A program made the position numbers and the translations under genes. The notes below the pieces were generated by a model that had not been told where the DNA came from, did not search any database, and worked only from the letters and a program-made list of their open reading frames with translations. 64,000 bases of DNA from JAVJSU01 sp040219275 (GTDB lineage Bacteria > Chloroflexota > Anaerolineae > Aggregatilineales > Phototrophicaceae). Of the stretch, positions 35,028 to 43,421 are shown piece by piece. The stretch's first letter is position 1. Every line of letters begins with the position of its first letter. The stretch covers positions 290,214 through 354,213 of the forward strand of contig JAVJSU010000023.1 of NCBI GenBank assembly GCA_040219275.1. Direction: 5' to 3'.

Positions 35028-36260
35028 TTAATCACCTGTTGCCATTTCTGGCTCGGATTGCCAGAATTCTGCATCGTATGCGGGCAGTTCACAGCGTAGT
35101 GGTTTATCTTCACGGAATCCGAATTCGTAATCCGCCTGCATGAGTTGGTGAATTTCGCTCGTGCCTTCATAAATGACCGCGCCCTTGCTGTTTCGCAGAT
35201 AACGCTCCACGGGATATTCATCACTAAAGCCATATGCGCCGTGAATTTGCACCGCTTCCAAACCGGCTTTTACACTATGATCGGTGGCATACCACTTGAA
35301 GAGGCTGGTTTCACGCGTGTTGCGCATTCCTTCATTTTTTAACCAACCGACGCGATACATCTGGAGAATTGAATTTTCGTACCATGCACGCATGTAGGCG
35401 ATTTTTTGCTTCACGAGCTGATGTTGTGCGATGGGTGTGCCGAAGGTTTCACGTAGATGTGCATAGCTGACGCTTTCTTCAAGGCAGGCACGGATTAAAC
35501 CGGTTGCGCCCGCGCCGACGGTGTAGCGTCCGTTATCCAAGCAAGACATGGCAATTTTGAAGCCGTCACCCTCTTCGCCGAGGCGATTTTCTACAGGGAC
35601 TTCGACGTTTTCAAATTTCACCCAGCCGGTTGAGCCAGCACGCACGCCTAATTTGCCGTGAATATCGCCGGTGATAACGCCGGGCATGTCGCTGGTGACT
35701 AAAAATGCGCTCATGCCTTTATGGGACGGATTTGCCTGTGGATCATGCTTGGCAACGACGAGAAAGTGATGTGCTTTAGTTGCAAGGCTAATCCACATTT
35801 TTTCGCCGTTAAGGATGTATTTATCGCCCACGCGTTTAGCGGTGGAATTCATACTGGCGACATCGCTCCCTGCGCCCGGCTCTGTCAGGCAGAAGGCGGC
35901 ATATTTTTCTCCACGTGCCTGCGGGACAAGGAATTTTTGCTTTTGCTCCTCGTTGCCCCATTGCAAAATTGCCAGACTATTTAATCCCATATGGACGGAC
36001 ATGACCACACGCAATGTGGTGTCCCCGCGTTCAAGTTCTTCGCAAACCAGACCAAGCGTGATGTAATCAAAACCCTGCCCACCATATCTCACCGGAATGT
36101 TGATTCCAAGAATGCCTAATTCCCCCATGCGAGGCAGGGTATCGGGGTTCATCTCCTGCTTACGATCCCATTCGCCGATGGTTGGTGTAACTTCTTTGGC
36201 GACAAAATCACGCACCATTTTCTGTGCTTGAATGTGCTCTTCAGTCAGTGAAAAATCCAT
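35028..36260 (-). CDS. Acyl-CoA dehydrogenase (glutaryl/short-chain type)
   Basis: About 410 residues, FAD-dependent alpha,beta-dehydrogenation of an acyl-CoA. Signatures: YAAFCLTEPGAGSDVASM (FAD/substrate loop), GEKMWISLATKAHHFLVVA, AYGFSDEYPVERYLRNSKG and the C-terminal YEGTSEIHQLMQA, whose Glu is the catalytic base of most family members. The ATG at 36260 has GAGGT 6 nt upstream and precedes MDFSLTEEHIQAQKMVRDF, the usual family start. It needs ETF as electron acceptor, encoded at 51.9 kb. A stand-alone gene with its own terminator. Confidence 0.93.
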   Translation of the reverse strand: MDFSLTEEHIQAQKMVRDFVAKEVTPTIGEWDRKQEMNPDTLPRMGELGILGINIPVRYGGQGFDYITLGLVCEELERGDTTLRVVMSVHMGLNSLAILQWGNEEQKQKFLVPQARGEKYAAFCLTEPGAGSDVASMNSTAKRVGDKYILNGEKMWISLATKAHHFLVVAKHDPQANPSHKGMSAFLVTSDMPGVITGDIHGKLGVRAGSTGWVKFENVEVPVENRLGEEGDGFKIAMSCLDNGRYTVGAGATGLIRACLEESVSYAHLRETFGTPIAQHQLVKQKIAYMRAWYENSILQMYRVGWLKNEGMRNTRETSLFKWYATDHSVKAGLEAVQIHGAYGFSDEYPVERYLRNSKGAVIYEGTSEIHQLMQADYEFGFREDKPLRCELPAYDAEFWQSEPEMATGD

Positions 36261-36427
36261 GAGAGACCTCAATTAAATGTATTTTAGATTATTGTTGGCG
36301 ATTATATCATGCGACTATGGAAGACTGTACAGATCAATATGATCAGTTAATCAGATATTCATAGCGGGAGCGATGCAAATTGTTTACTATTAACCTGTCG
36401 TAAATGCTATTCAGGATAAGCGCTTCT

Positions 36428-36976
36428 ATGAGCAACATCAATCACACAACGGCGATTCCCAAGACACTCATCACCACCTACTTAGAAATGACACGGCGGG
36501 CGGCTTTTCAACCGGCGTTTCTACCTGATACCTCCAAATTTTCGATTTCACGAATGCAAACCCCTGACGTGCTGTTTTATCTTTTCTTATATCAAGAAGT
36601 TGGGGAGCAATGGCGCTGGTTTGATCGCCTACAACTGAATTTTGACGATTTGGAAACAATTCTCAAAAAACCAACCGTGACCGTTGATGTGCTTTACATG
36701 GACGGGGTTCCGGCGGGATATATTGAGTTAGATCGTCAGGGGCGCGACACTGAGATCGCTTATTTCGGATTACGTTCGGCATTTTTTGGGCGTGGACTTG
36801 GCAAGCACTTACTCAGTTATGGGATTGCACAGGCATGGGAAGAAGGTGCACATCGCATCTGGTTGCATACCTGTAATCTCGACGGACCACAGGCAATTTC
36901 CAATTATTTGAAGCGAGGTTTTCGCGTATACGAGGTTGTAGAAACCGAAATGCCACAAACCTATATTGACCGCTGA
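36428..36976 (+). CDS. GNAT family acetyltransferase
   Basis: About 182 residues. The C-terminal half is a clear GNAT domain: VDVLYMDGVPAGYIELD, IAYFGLRSAFFGRGLGKHLL (acetyl-CoA loop with RGLGKHL), WLHTCNLDGPQAISNYLKRGF. The N-terminal 90 residues include LFYLFLYQEVGEQWRWFDRL (FYRYLYxxVGxxWxW pattern), found in a subgroup of unassigned GNATs. The ATG at 36428 is preferred to the one at 36404 because AGGATAAG precedes it at a fair distance. Substrate unknown. It precedes the epimerase gene by about 95 bp on the same strand. Confidence 0.87.
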   Translation: MSNINHTTAIPKTLITTYLEMTRRAAFQPAFLPDTSKFSISRMQTPDVLFYLFLYQEVGEQWRWFDRLQLNFDDLETILKKPTVTVDVLYMDGVPAGYIELDRQGRDTEIAYFGLRSAFFGRGLGKHLLSYGIAQAWEEGAHRIWLHTCNLDGPQAISNYLKRGFRVYEVVETEMPQTYIDR

Positions 36977-37070
36977 CCGTGATGCGGAAGAACAACCCGA
37001 TCATTGACTCACTGTGAATTCTTGATAACACTGTATGCCTGATTACAGGCAACTTATGGAGCGGTAAGGT

Positions 37071-38027
37071 ATGCGGGTATTAATCACAGGGGCAAGTGGA
37101 CAAATCGGTACGAATCTTGGTTTGAGGTTGCTTGAACAAGGGCATTCCGTACAAGGGGTTGATATTCGTAAAAATCGCTGGACGGATCGGATCCCGACAA
37201 TTCTGCAAGATTTGAGCATCAAATATGAGACTCACAAACGCGGTATTGGCTATATAGAATACCCTGATGATCTGGATATTGTGGTGCATTTTGCCGCCCA
37301 TGCCAAAGTCCATGAGCTTGTCGAACGTCCTGATCGGGCGTTAGAAAACATCATGATGACTTACAATGTTCTGGAATTTTGTCGTCAGAACAATCTGCCG
37401 ATTATCTTCAGCAGTTCGCGCGAAGTTTATGGCGATATTTACCGCTATATCACCGAAGAAACAGCCGCCGATTTTTCCTTTACCGAAAGTCCTTATTCTG
37501 CGAGTAAAATTTCTGGCGAGGCATTGATTTATTCATATGCCCAATGCTATGGGCTGAAATATCTTGTCTTTCGCTTTAGCAATGTTTATGGGCGCTACGA
37601 TAACGATCTTGATCGTATGGAACGTGTGATCCCACTTTTTGTCCGCAAAATTGAACGCGACGAACCGATTACCATTTTCGGCGAGGAAAAAGTGCTAGAT
37701 TTCACTTATGTTGACGATTGTGTGCGCGGGGTAAACGCCGGTATCGAGCGTCTGGTCAGCGGAGAAGTCTCAAACGAGACGATCAACCTCGCCTATGGGC
37801 AGGGCAATTCGTTGGTGGCAATGGCGACTTATATCTCCGAAGCGTTGGGTAAAGCGCCGGACATCACAATCAAACCATCTCGTGTGGGCGAAGTGACACA
37901 TTATGTGGCAGATATTGAAAAGGCGGGACGTTTACTTGGCTATGAACCGCAGACCTCGCTTAGTGAAGGTATCAAGAAATCTGTTGCATGGTCTTTAGCT
38001 TGGCGAAATAAGAACGCGCTTGAATAG
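37071..38027 (+). CDS. NAD-dependent nucleotide-sugar epimerase/dehydratase
   Basis: 318 residues, extended short-chain dehydrogenase fold. The nucleotide-binding motif is VLITGASGQIGTNLGLRLL; the catalytic Tyr-x3-Lys lies in ESPYSASKISGEALIYSY, with Ser in IFSSSREVYG. Typical phrases for UDP-sugar enzymes follow: FRFSNVYGRYDNDL, GEEKVLDFTYVDDCVRGV. Probably converts a nucleotide-activated sugar for envelope polysaccharide; the exact sugar cannot be read. ATG at 37071 with GGAG and AAGG upstream. A shared terminator follows. Confidence 0.92.
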   Translation: MRVLITGASGQIGTNLGLRLLEQGHSVQGVDIRKNRWTDRIPTILQDLSIKYETHKRGIGYIEYPDDLDIVVHFAAHAKVHELVERPDRALENIMMTYNVLEFCRQNNLPIIFSSSREVYGDIYRYITEETAADFSFTESPYSASKISGEALIYSYAQCYGLKYLVFRFSNVYGRYDNDLDRMERVIPLFVRKIERDEPITIFGEEKVLDFTYVDDCVRGVNAGIERLVSGEVSNETINLAYGQGNSLVAMATYISEALGKAPDITIKPSRVGEVTHYVADIEKAGRLLGYEPQTSLSEGIKKSVAWSLAWRNKNALE

Positions 38028-38037
38028 TAGGCTCAAC

Positions 38038-38077
38038 AAAAAAGAGGCGCTGTCTTATTGTGACAACGCCTCTTTTT
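38038..38077. terminator. Bidirectional intrinsic terminator
   Basis: Stem AAAAAGAGGCG / CGCCTCTTTTT with internal loop, T-runs on both strands. It ends the epimerase gene (plus) and the sulfur operon (minus). Confidence 0.85.
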
Positions 38078-38096
38078 GACTAAAGCGATTTGATGC

Positions 38097-39338
38097 TTAA
38101 TATGAAGGCAGAGTGGGGTCAATATCCCGCGCCCATGCGAGAATACCACCGATGACGTTTTTCATCTTCGCGCGATCATAGCCGATTTCGGTCAGCATAT
38201 CGATGACATCCGCGCTGCGCTTACCGGAACGGCAGTGCACCAGAAGCTCTTTATCTGTCGGGATGTCTGCGAGGACGGTTTCTTCACGCAGTTTGCGTCC
38301 GGCTAAAACAGCGTTCTTGGCGGTTTGAATATCGCCCTTTGGAATGCGAAGTGTGCCATCAATGGCGGCGATTTCCCATTCATGCGGGTCGCGCACGTCA
38401 ATCACGATCACATCATCATGGGCATCAATGCGTTGCTTGAGCGTTTTCACGTCAATCGTCAGCATGTCGTCGAGTGCATCAACGTCACCGCTGTGGAAAT
38501 CGCTATGGTCGTGTGCAGGCACCCCGCAGAATTGTTCATAGTCAATCAGTTCCACTTCGTCGTGGGGAACGCTACACACAGGGCAATCTGGATTTTTACG
38601 CACTTTGATGGTCGTGAAGCTCATTTCCAGCGCATCATACAGCAACATCCGTCCGATCATCGGATCACCAATGCCAAGAATCAGCTTAATCGCTTCGGTG
38701 GCTTGCATCGTACCAATCGTGCCGGGAAGGATTCCGAGTACGCCGCCTTCCGCACAACTTGGCACAAGTCCGGGCGGTGGGGGTTCGGGGAACATACAAC
38801 GATAGCACGGACCTTCCTGTGCATAGAAGACGCTCAACTGACCCTCAAAGCGGAAGATACTGCCATAGACATTCGGTTTTCCGAGCTTGACACAGGCATC
38901 GTTGACCAGATAGCGCGTCGGGAAATTATCCGTGCCGTCGATGATAATATCGTAGGGCGCGAACAGTTCGAGCGCGTTTTCTGAGGTCAGCGGGATGTTG
39001 TGTTTATCAATCGTTAGGAACGGATTTAAGTCTATCATGCGCTTTTCGGCGCTGTCCAATTTGGACATCCCCAACGTGCTTTGTCCGTGAATGACCTGGC
39101 GTTGCAAATTACTTTCGTCTACAGTGTCATAATCGACCAAGCCGATGCGCCCGATACCTGCCGCGGCGAGGTAAAGCGCGGTAGGGCTACCGAGACCGCC
39201 TGTGCCGATGAGCAAAATGCTGGCGGCTTTGAGCTTACGTTGACCTTCAATACCCACTTCCGGCATGATAACATGACGGCTATAGCGGCGGATTTCCTCA
39301 TGCGAGAGTTCCGCGTGATCGTGAACAATTGCTTCCAT
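38097..39338 (-). CDS. moeZ: E1-like adenylyltransferase fused to rhodanese (MoeZ type)
   Basis: 413 residues. Residues 1-270 are a ThiF/MoeB adenylyltransferase: ATP loop LLIGTGGLGSPTALYLAAAG, DESNLQRQVIH, the zinc ligands Cys178/Cys181 (CYRC) and Cys252/Cys255 (CPVC), and a Cys195 loop (SCAEGGVLG). Residues 295-413 are a rhodanese domain with active Cys369 in VHCRSGKRSADV. Such fusions adenylate the C-terminal Gly of a ubiquitin-like carrier and convert it to a thiocarboxylate. It is the last gene of the operon that also encodes the carrier (40367), so the carrier is its likely partner; MoaD or other carriers elsewhere may also be served. Equivalent by context to HcyF. Confidence 0.93.
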   Translation of the reverse strand: MEAIVHDHAELSHEEIRRYSRHVIMPEVGIEGQRKLKAASILLIGTGGLGSPTALYLAAAGIGRIGLVDYDTVDESNLQRQVIHGQSTLGMSKLDSAEKRMIDLNPFLTIDKHNIPLTSENALELFAPYDIIIDGTDNFPTRYLVNDACVKLGKPNVYGSIFRFEGQLSVFYAQEGPCYRCMFPEPPPPGLVPSCAEGGVLGILPGTIGTMQATEAIKLILGIGDPMIGRMLLYDALEMSFTTIKVRKNPDCPVCSVPHDEVELIDYEQFCGVPAHDHSDFHSGDVDALDDMLTIDVKTLKQRIDAHDDVIVIDVRDPHEWEIAAIDGTLRIPKGDIQTAKNAVLAGRKLREETVLADIPTDKELLVHCRSGKRSADVIDMLTEIGYDRAKMKNVIGGILAWARDIDPTLPSY

Positions 39339-39365
39339 AACTATCTCCTAGACTCTCTTTACTGG

Positions 39366-39782
39366 TTAGGCAACAACAATTGCCTGAATTTGCGTTTTTA
39401 ATTTTTCTGCGCTGACGACACCGTTATGCACATGACGTGGCTTGCCATCATGATCGACAATGAAGGTGGTCGGTACAGAAAATACCCCCCAGCGATCTGC
39501 CGCATCAGGGTCTTCTGTAGCATCCACGCGGATGACTTGTACGCCGTTTTCGCCGAGTTCGGTTTGCAACTTGTCTAATGTAGGCGTTTGCTGTAATTTA
39601 CAGGGCGCACAGGTTGGCGTGGTGAAATAGACAATGGTTGGCACGCCCGCCTTGCGATCAAATAATAAAGGATCAGACGGGGCGCTCGTGCTTGCCTGCT
39701 TAATCTGCTTCCATGTAAAGCCTTTATAAGCGGCGACACTTATTAGCGACAATAATGCGACAATAACAATGCGCTCAATCAT
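39366..39782 (-). CDS. Membrane-anchored thioredoxin-like protein
   Basis: About 138 residues. One N-terminal membrane helix (IVIVALLSLISVAAYKGF) is followed by a thioredoxin fold with active site CAPC (Cys58, Cys61, in FTTPTCAPCKLQQTP) and the cis-Pro loop VFSVPTTFIVD. It should exchange disulfides or carry sulfane sulfur at the membrane. The ATG at 39782 has AAGGAC 8 nt upstream and overlaps the end of the DUF4395 gene by 8 bp. It lies 27 bp before moeZ. A DUF4395-thioredoxin pair in a sulfur-carrier operon suggests a part in sulfur supply or in keeping the Cys-rich carrier tail reduced (inference). Confidence 0.88.
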   Translation of the reverse strand: MIERIVIVALLSLISVAAYKGFTWKQIKQASTSAPSDPLLFDRKAGVPTIVYFTTPTCAPCKLQQTPTLDKLQTELGENGVQVIRVDATEDPDAADRWGVFSVPTTFIVDHDGKPRHVHNGVVSAEKLKTQIQAIVVA

Positions 39783-40233
39783 GGATAGGTGTCCTTGTAA
39801 ATCCGGGTACACCGAAGCGATTAAATTGATAATACATCCAGCAACCGAGGCAGAAATTCGCCCAGAAATTGAGGTTCGCTAATGCGATCACGATTGCGAC
39901 GAGCGCCCATCCAAGCGCGGGTACACCGCCGAGTAGGGCAACCGTAGCGACTCCGTTAAATACTGCGCCGACCAGCATAGCGAATTGGTGTGGTTCCGGG
40001 TTATCCGCCAATAAATTGGGTTTGACGATACCGGATGGCTTGACGACATATTGATAAAAAAGTTTGTATGGGGCGTAGGGCAAACCGAGTCCGCCGCCTA
40101 ATTGTGCGATGGCGACGAATACCACCAATACCCATGAATTCAGCACATATGCGAGGATGAGTAATCCGATTGTAAGTGCCTGCCCTGTTTTTAGCCCGGT
40201 TTGATCCACCCGGCGAGGAGAAATTGTTGCCAC
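39775..40233 (-). CDS. DUF4395 membrane protein
   Basis: 152 residues with four hydrophobic segments and the family's conserved motifs: VDQTGLKTGQALTIGLLI at the start, LGLPYAPYKLFYQYVVKPSG in the middle and ANFCLGCWMYYQF, with a CxxC pair, near the end. Members are often found beside thioredoxin or rhodanese genes, and their function is not established. It overlaps the membrane thioredoxin gene by 8 bp, so the two are made together and may form one complex in which the CLGC cysteines pass electrons or sulfur. Confidence 0.87.
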   Translation of the reverse strand: MATISPRRVDQTGLKTGQALTIGLLILAYVLNSWVLVVFVAIAQLGGGLGLPYAPYKLFYQYVVKPSGIVKPNLLADNPEPHQFAMLVGAVFNGVATVALLGGVPALGWALVAIVIALANLNFWANFCLGCWMYYQFNRFGVPGFTRTPIHD

Positions 40234-40366
40234 CTGTTCTGTCTCCCAAAATTATCTATGTTGTTGTGTGTGTACTTAAGTGCCAGCCGTAAGCACCTTT
40301 GAGCAAACATGGATGAGTGACCGGCTTGCTGTTAGAGGCTTCATCTATTTTCAGGTGAGTTGAGAG

Positions 40367-40651
40367 CTAACAACAACAGGTACTGCCGCCAGCAATGCTT
40401 GGGATAATACGGAGGTTATCATCCGCACTGATTTCGGTATCCATGCCATCAAGAAAGCGGACATCCTCATCGCCAATAAAGACGTTGACGAAGTTCCGCA
40501 GAGAATCGCCATCAAACAGATGTTGTTTGAGATCAGGGTGTTGGCTTACTAGGTTACCGAGCGCCTCGCCGACGGTTGTACCATCAACAGCGATGGTCGC
40601 CTGATTGCCGGTATAGGCACGCAATGGGGTTGGGATTTTGATGCTCGACAT
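40367..40651 (-). CDS. Ubiquitin-like sulfur carrier protein with masked C-terminus (HcyS/CysO-like)
   Basis: About 94 residues, beta-grasp fold of the MoaD/ThiS type: IKIPTPLRAYTGNQATIAVD, VNVFIGDEDVRFLDGMDTEI and the C-terminal LRIIPSIAGG. In a working carrier Gly-Gly must be terminal, but here five residues (STCCC) follow it. The tail must be removed before the E1-like enzyme can act, a job for the JAMM protease encoded at 43422. The same logic is known for QbsE/QbsD and HcyS/HcyD. The ATG at 40651 has AAGGAG 11 nt upstream. It is encoded between metX and the DUF4395 gene. Confidence 0.88.
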   Translation of the reverse strand: MSSIKIPTPLRAYTGNQATIAVDGTTVGEALGNLVSQHPDLKQHLFDGDSLRNFVNVFIGDEDVRFLDGMDTEISADDNLRIIPSIAGGSTCCC

Positions 40652-40754
40652 TGTTATTTCCACTCCTTAATTAAGCAAAACTGTCTGAGTTTGCTTCTAT
40701 AAAACAGACGCTTGTAAGAAAAATTCCTTACTAACTTTGATGATTGTATTGAGC

Positions 40755-41948
40755 TTACTTGTACCACTGCCATTGACGGTTTAAATATCCGCCAATAAGT
40801 TCATTCATGGTTTCAACTTCAACCAGAAATGAGTCATGCCCGAAAGACGCTTCCACGCGATGATATTCGACTTTGCGCTTCAATCGCCGTAACGGATCAA
40901 CCAATTCTCGCGCTTGTTTGTCCGTATAAAGCCAATCGCTGGTAAAGCTGATGACCAGAAAATTCATGTCCGGCGAGGTCTGACGGAGGGCATCGTAAAT
41001 GGTCGCGTGACCATCCGCCACATCATAATAATCCAGTGCTTTTGTGATGTATAAATAGCTGTTCGCGTCGAAACGCTCGGTAAAGCGAAAGCCCTGATAT
41101 TGTAAATAACTTTCGACGGCAAATTCAGTGTCGAAGGTGTACTTCAGTTCTTTATGATCCTGCAATTGCCGTCCAAATTTTTCTTCCAGTGAATATTCGC
41201 TCATATACGTGATATGACCGATCATCCGGGCAACCGCAAGACCAGCATCGGGACGACTGGGTTTGTCGTAGTAATCGCCATGGTTCCAATTCGGGTCTGC
41301 ATAGATTGCCTGTCTACCAATTTCATTAAAGGCGATATTCTGTGTTGATGAACGTGGCGTGGCTGCGATAAACAGTACATTGCGGACACGATCTGGATAG
41401 TCTACCGCCCATTGTAAAGCCTGCATCCCGCCCATGCTCCCCCCACCTACTGCGAACAGAGTTTTAATGCCTAGATGATCTAGCAGGCGGGTTTGGGCGT
41501 TCACCATGTCCTGAATAGTTGTAAACGGAAAGCGCAATCCGTAGGGTTTGCCATCATCCGCTAAAGAAGCAGGTCCGGTGCTTCCTCTGCAACCGCCAAT
41601 CACATTTGAACAAATCACGAAAAATTTGTCTGTATCAAACATCTTTCCAGAGCCGACTGCATCATCCCACCATCCCGGTTTTTCTTCGGGATCGTCCGTG
41701 TAGTATCCCGCGAGGTGGGAATCACCTGAAAGTGCATGGCAGATCAAGATTGCGTTCGATTTTTCGGCATTGAGTTTGCCGTAAGTTTCATAAGCGAGCG
41801 TGAATTTTGGAAGTATCTCACCGGAACGTAACGCGATTGGCACATCAACATCTAATACCTGACGATCTACCACACCAACGGATGTGGGATCATAGGGTCG
41901 GACATGCTTGCCCGGTAGTAACTCGCGTAAGTCGGTTTTGTCAGCCAT
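40755..41948 (-). CDS. metX: Homoserine O-acetyltransferase
   Basis: 397 residues of the alpha/beta-hydrolase-fold MetX family. It transfers acetyl (or succinyl) from CoA to homoserine, making the activated acceptor for sulfur addition. The nucleophile lies in AVGGGSMGGMQALQW; the acid and base are in LVISFTSDWLYTDKQ and ASFGHDSFLVE. LPKFTLAYETYGKLNAEKSN and HALSGDSHLAGYY are classic family strings. 70 bp downstream of metY, with an intercistronic hairpin. Together with metY it completes the route from homoserine to homocysteine. Confidence 0.95.
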   Translation of the reverse strand: MADKTDLRELLPGKHVRPYDPTSVGVVDRQVLDVDVPIALRSGEILPKFTLAYETYGKLNAEKSNAILICHALSGDSHLAGYYTDDPEEKPGWWDDAVGSGKMFDTDKFFVICSNVIGGCRGSTGPASLADDGKPYGLRFPFTTIQDMVNAQTRLLDHLGIKTLFAVGGGSMGGMQALQWAVDYPDRVRNVLFIAATPRSSTQNIAFNEIGRQAIYADPNWNHGDYYDKPSRPDAGLAVARMIGHITYMSEYSLEEKFGRQLQDHKELKYTFDTEFAVESYLQYQGFRFTERFDANSYLYITKALDYYDVADGHATIYDALRQTSPDMNFLVISFTSDWLYTDKQARELVDPLRRLKRKVEYHRVEASFGHDSFLVEVETMNELIGGYLNRQWQWYK

Positions 41949-41962
41949 AAATTTCGCTCAGT

Positions 41963-41993
41963 GGGGATGGGATGTGCTTGACACACCATCCCC
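41963..41993 (-). other. Hairpin between metY and metX
   Basis: GGGGATGG / CCATCCCC stem with a 15-nt loop, between the two met genes. No U-tract follows on the minus strand, so it probably affects message stability and not termination. Confidence 0.5.
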
Positions 41994-42018
41994 AATAAAT
42001 TATTTGACCTTTTTTGCT

Positions 42019-43323
42019 TTAGCCTTGAGAAATGGTCAAGGCTTGATCGAGATCATACAGGATGTCGTCAATATTCTCGATACCGACGGCAAGACGGATG
42101 TAATCGTCAGTTACGCCGCTGAGTGCCTGTTCTTCTGCGCTCAGTTGTTGATGGGTTGTACTGGCAGGGTGGATCGCCAATGAGCGCGAATCGCCGACGT
42201 TGGCGAGATGCGAGAATAACTTCAGGTTGTCGATAAATTTACTGCCTGCTTCTTTGCCACCCTTAATGCCGAAACCGAGTACCGCACCCGCGCCTTTCGG
42301 CAGATATTTTTGTGCGCGTTCGTAACTAGCATGGCTTTCTAATCCGGGGTAATTGATCCATTCCACGGAGGGGTGTGCTTCCAGATATTTGGCGACTGCC
42401 AGCGCATTGGCGACGTGGCGATCCATGCGAAGGGCGAGTGTTTCCAGACCGATCAGGTTTAAGAAGCTATTGAATGGCGCTTGTGAACCACCAAAATCCC
42501 GCAGACCAACAACACGCGCCCGAATGATGAAGGCGAGTTCGTTGCCGACGAGATCCGCAATGACCGCACCATGATAAGCGGGTTCTGGCTTGACCAGACC
42601 ATCATGACGACCACTAGCTGTCCAATCAAACTTACCGCCGTCGATAATCACACCGCCGATGCTCAAGCCATGTCCACCGATCCATTTGGTGGTGGAGTGT
42701 AGGACAATATCGACACCATGATTGAAGGCATCGAACAAATAGGGCGTACCGAAGGTGTTATCAACAACCACAGGAATGCCGTTAGCGTGGGCAATTTCAC
42801 CGATGCGCTCAAAATCAGGAATTTCCAGCTTAGGATTACCGATAGTTTCCAGATAGACAAAGCGTGTTTTTTCATTAATTAGCGACGCGATTTTGTCGGG
42901 GTCTGCGCCTTCGACGAAATGCACTTTGATGCCGAGACGTTTTGCACTATGGGCAAAGAGTGTATACGTTCCGCCGTAGAGAGCGCTTGTTGAGATGATC
43001 TCATCACCGGTATTGCAGAGGGTGAGCATCGTCAGGGTTTCTGCAAATTGACCGGAAGCTGTTGCTAGACCTGCGATTCCCCCTTGAAGCGCGGCGACAC
43101 GTTGTTCAAACGCATCGTTGGTGGGGTTCATAATACGGGTATAGATGTTGCCCGGTTCTGTAAGGGCGAATAGTGCGGCGGCGTGTGCTGTATCCCGGAA
43201 TTGGAAGGAGGTCGTCTGGTAAATCGGGACTGCGCGTGAACCCGTTGTGGGATCAGGGCTGTAGCCTGCGTGTAATGCTTTGGTGTGGAAGCTCAATTCG
43301 CGTTCTTGACCGTTGTCGCTCAT
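42019..43323 (-). CDS. metY: O-acetylhomoserine sulfhydrylase (PLP enzyme)
   Basis: About 434 residues of the Cys/Met-metabolism PLP family. It replaces the acetyl group of O-acetylhomoserine with a sulfur nucleophile to give homocysteine. Visible: TKALHAGYSPDPTTGSRAVP, TSFQFRDTAHAAALFAL, the PLP Lys in VLHSTTKWIGGHG, and SLAIHPASTTHQQLS near the C-terminus. The ATG at 43323 has GAGGAA 9 nt upstream; the frame is open 13 codons further. In W. succinogenes MetY takes sulfur from a thiocarboxylated carrier; the gene neighbourhood suggests the same here, though free sulfide remains an alternative donor. Confidence 0.95.
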   Translation of the reverse strand: MSDNGQERELSFHTKALHAGYSPDPTTGSRAVPIYQTTSFQFRDTAHAAALFALTEPGNIYTRIMNPTNDAFEQRVAALQGGIAGLATASGQFAETLTMLTLCNTGDEIISTSALYGGTYTLFAHSAKRLGIKVHFVEGADPDKIASLINEKTRFVYLETIGNPKLEIPDFERIGEIAHANGIPVVVDNTFGTPYLFDAFNHGVDIVLHSTTKWIGGHGLSIGGVIIDGGKFDWTASGRHDGLVKPEPAYHGAVIADLVGNELAFIIRARVVGLRDFGGSQAPFNSFLNLIGLETLALRMDRHVANALAVAKYLEAHPSVEWINYPGLESHASYERAQKYLPKGAGAVLGFGIKGGKEAGSKFIDNLKLFSHLANVGDSRSLAIHPASTTHQQLSAEEQALSGVTDDYIRLAVGIENIDDILYDLDQALTISQG

Positions 43324-43421
43324 GGATGTTGTTCCTCTTTCATTCGATTTTATAAGTGTCAAATTAGATAAATACGATTAACGCCATGGATGCTGGTTTA
43401 GCTACACATTCGTCCCATGTG

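Noticed and set aside
38325..38984. 219-codon plus-strand frame inside moeZ
   Set aside because: Antisense to a clearly conserved enzyme; no ribosome site and no family features.
40673..40696. Inverted repeat AAGCAAA...TTTGCTT before the sulfur carrier gene
   Set aside because: Short, AT-rich and without a U-tract; likely chance and not worth calling as a terminator.
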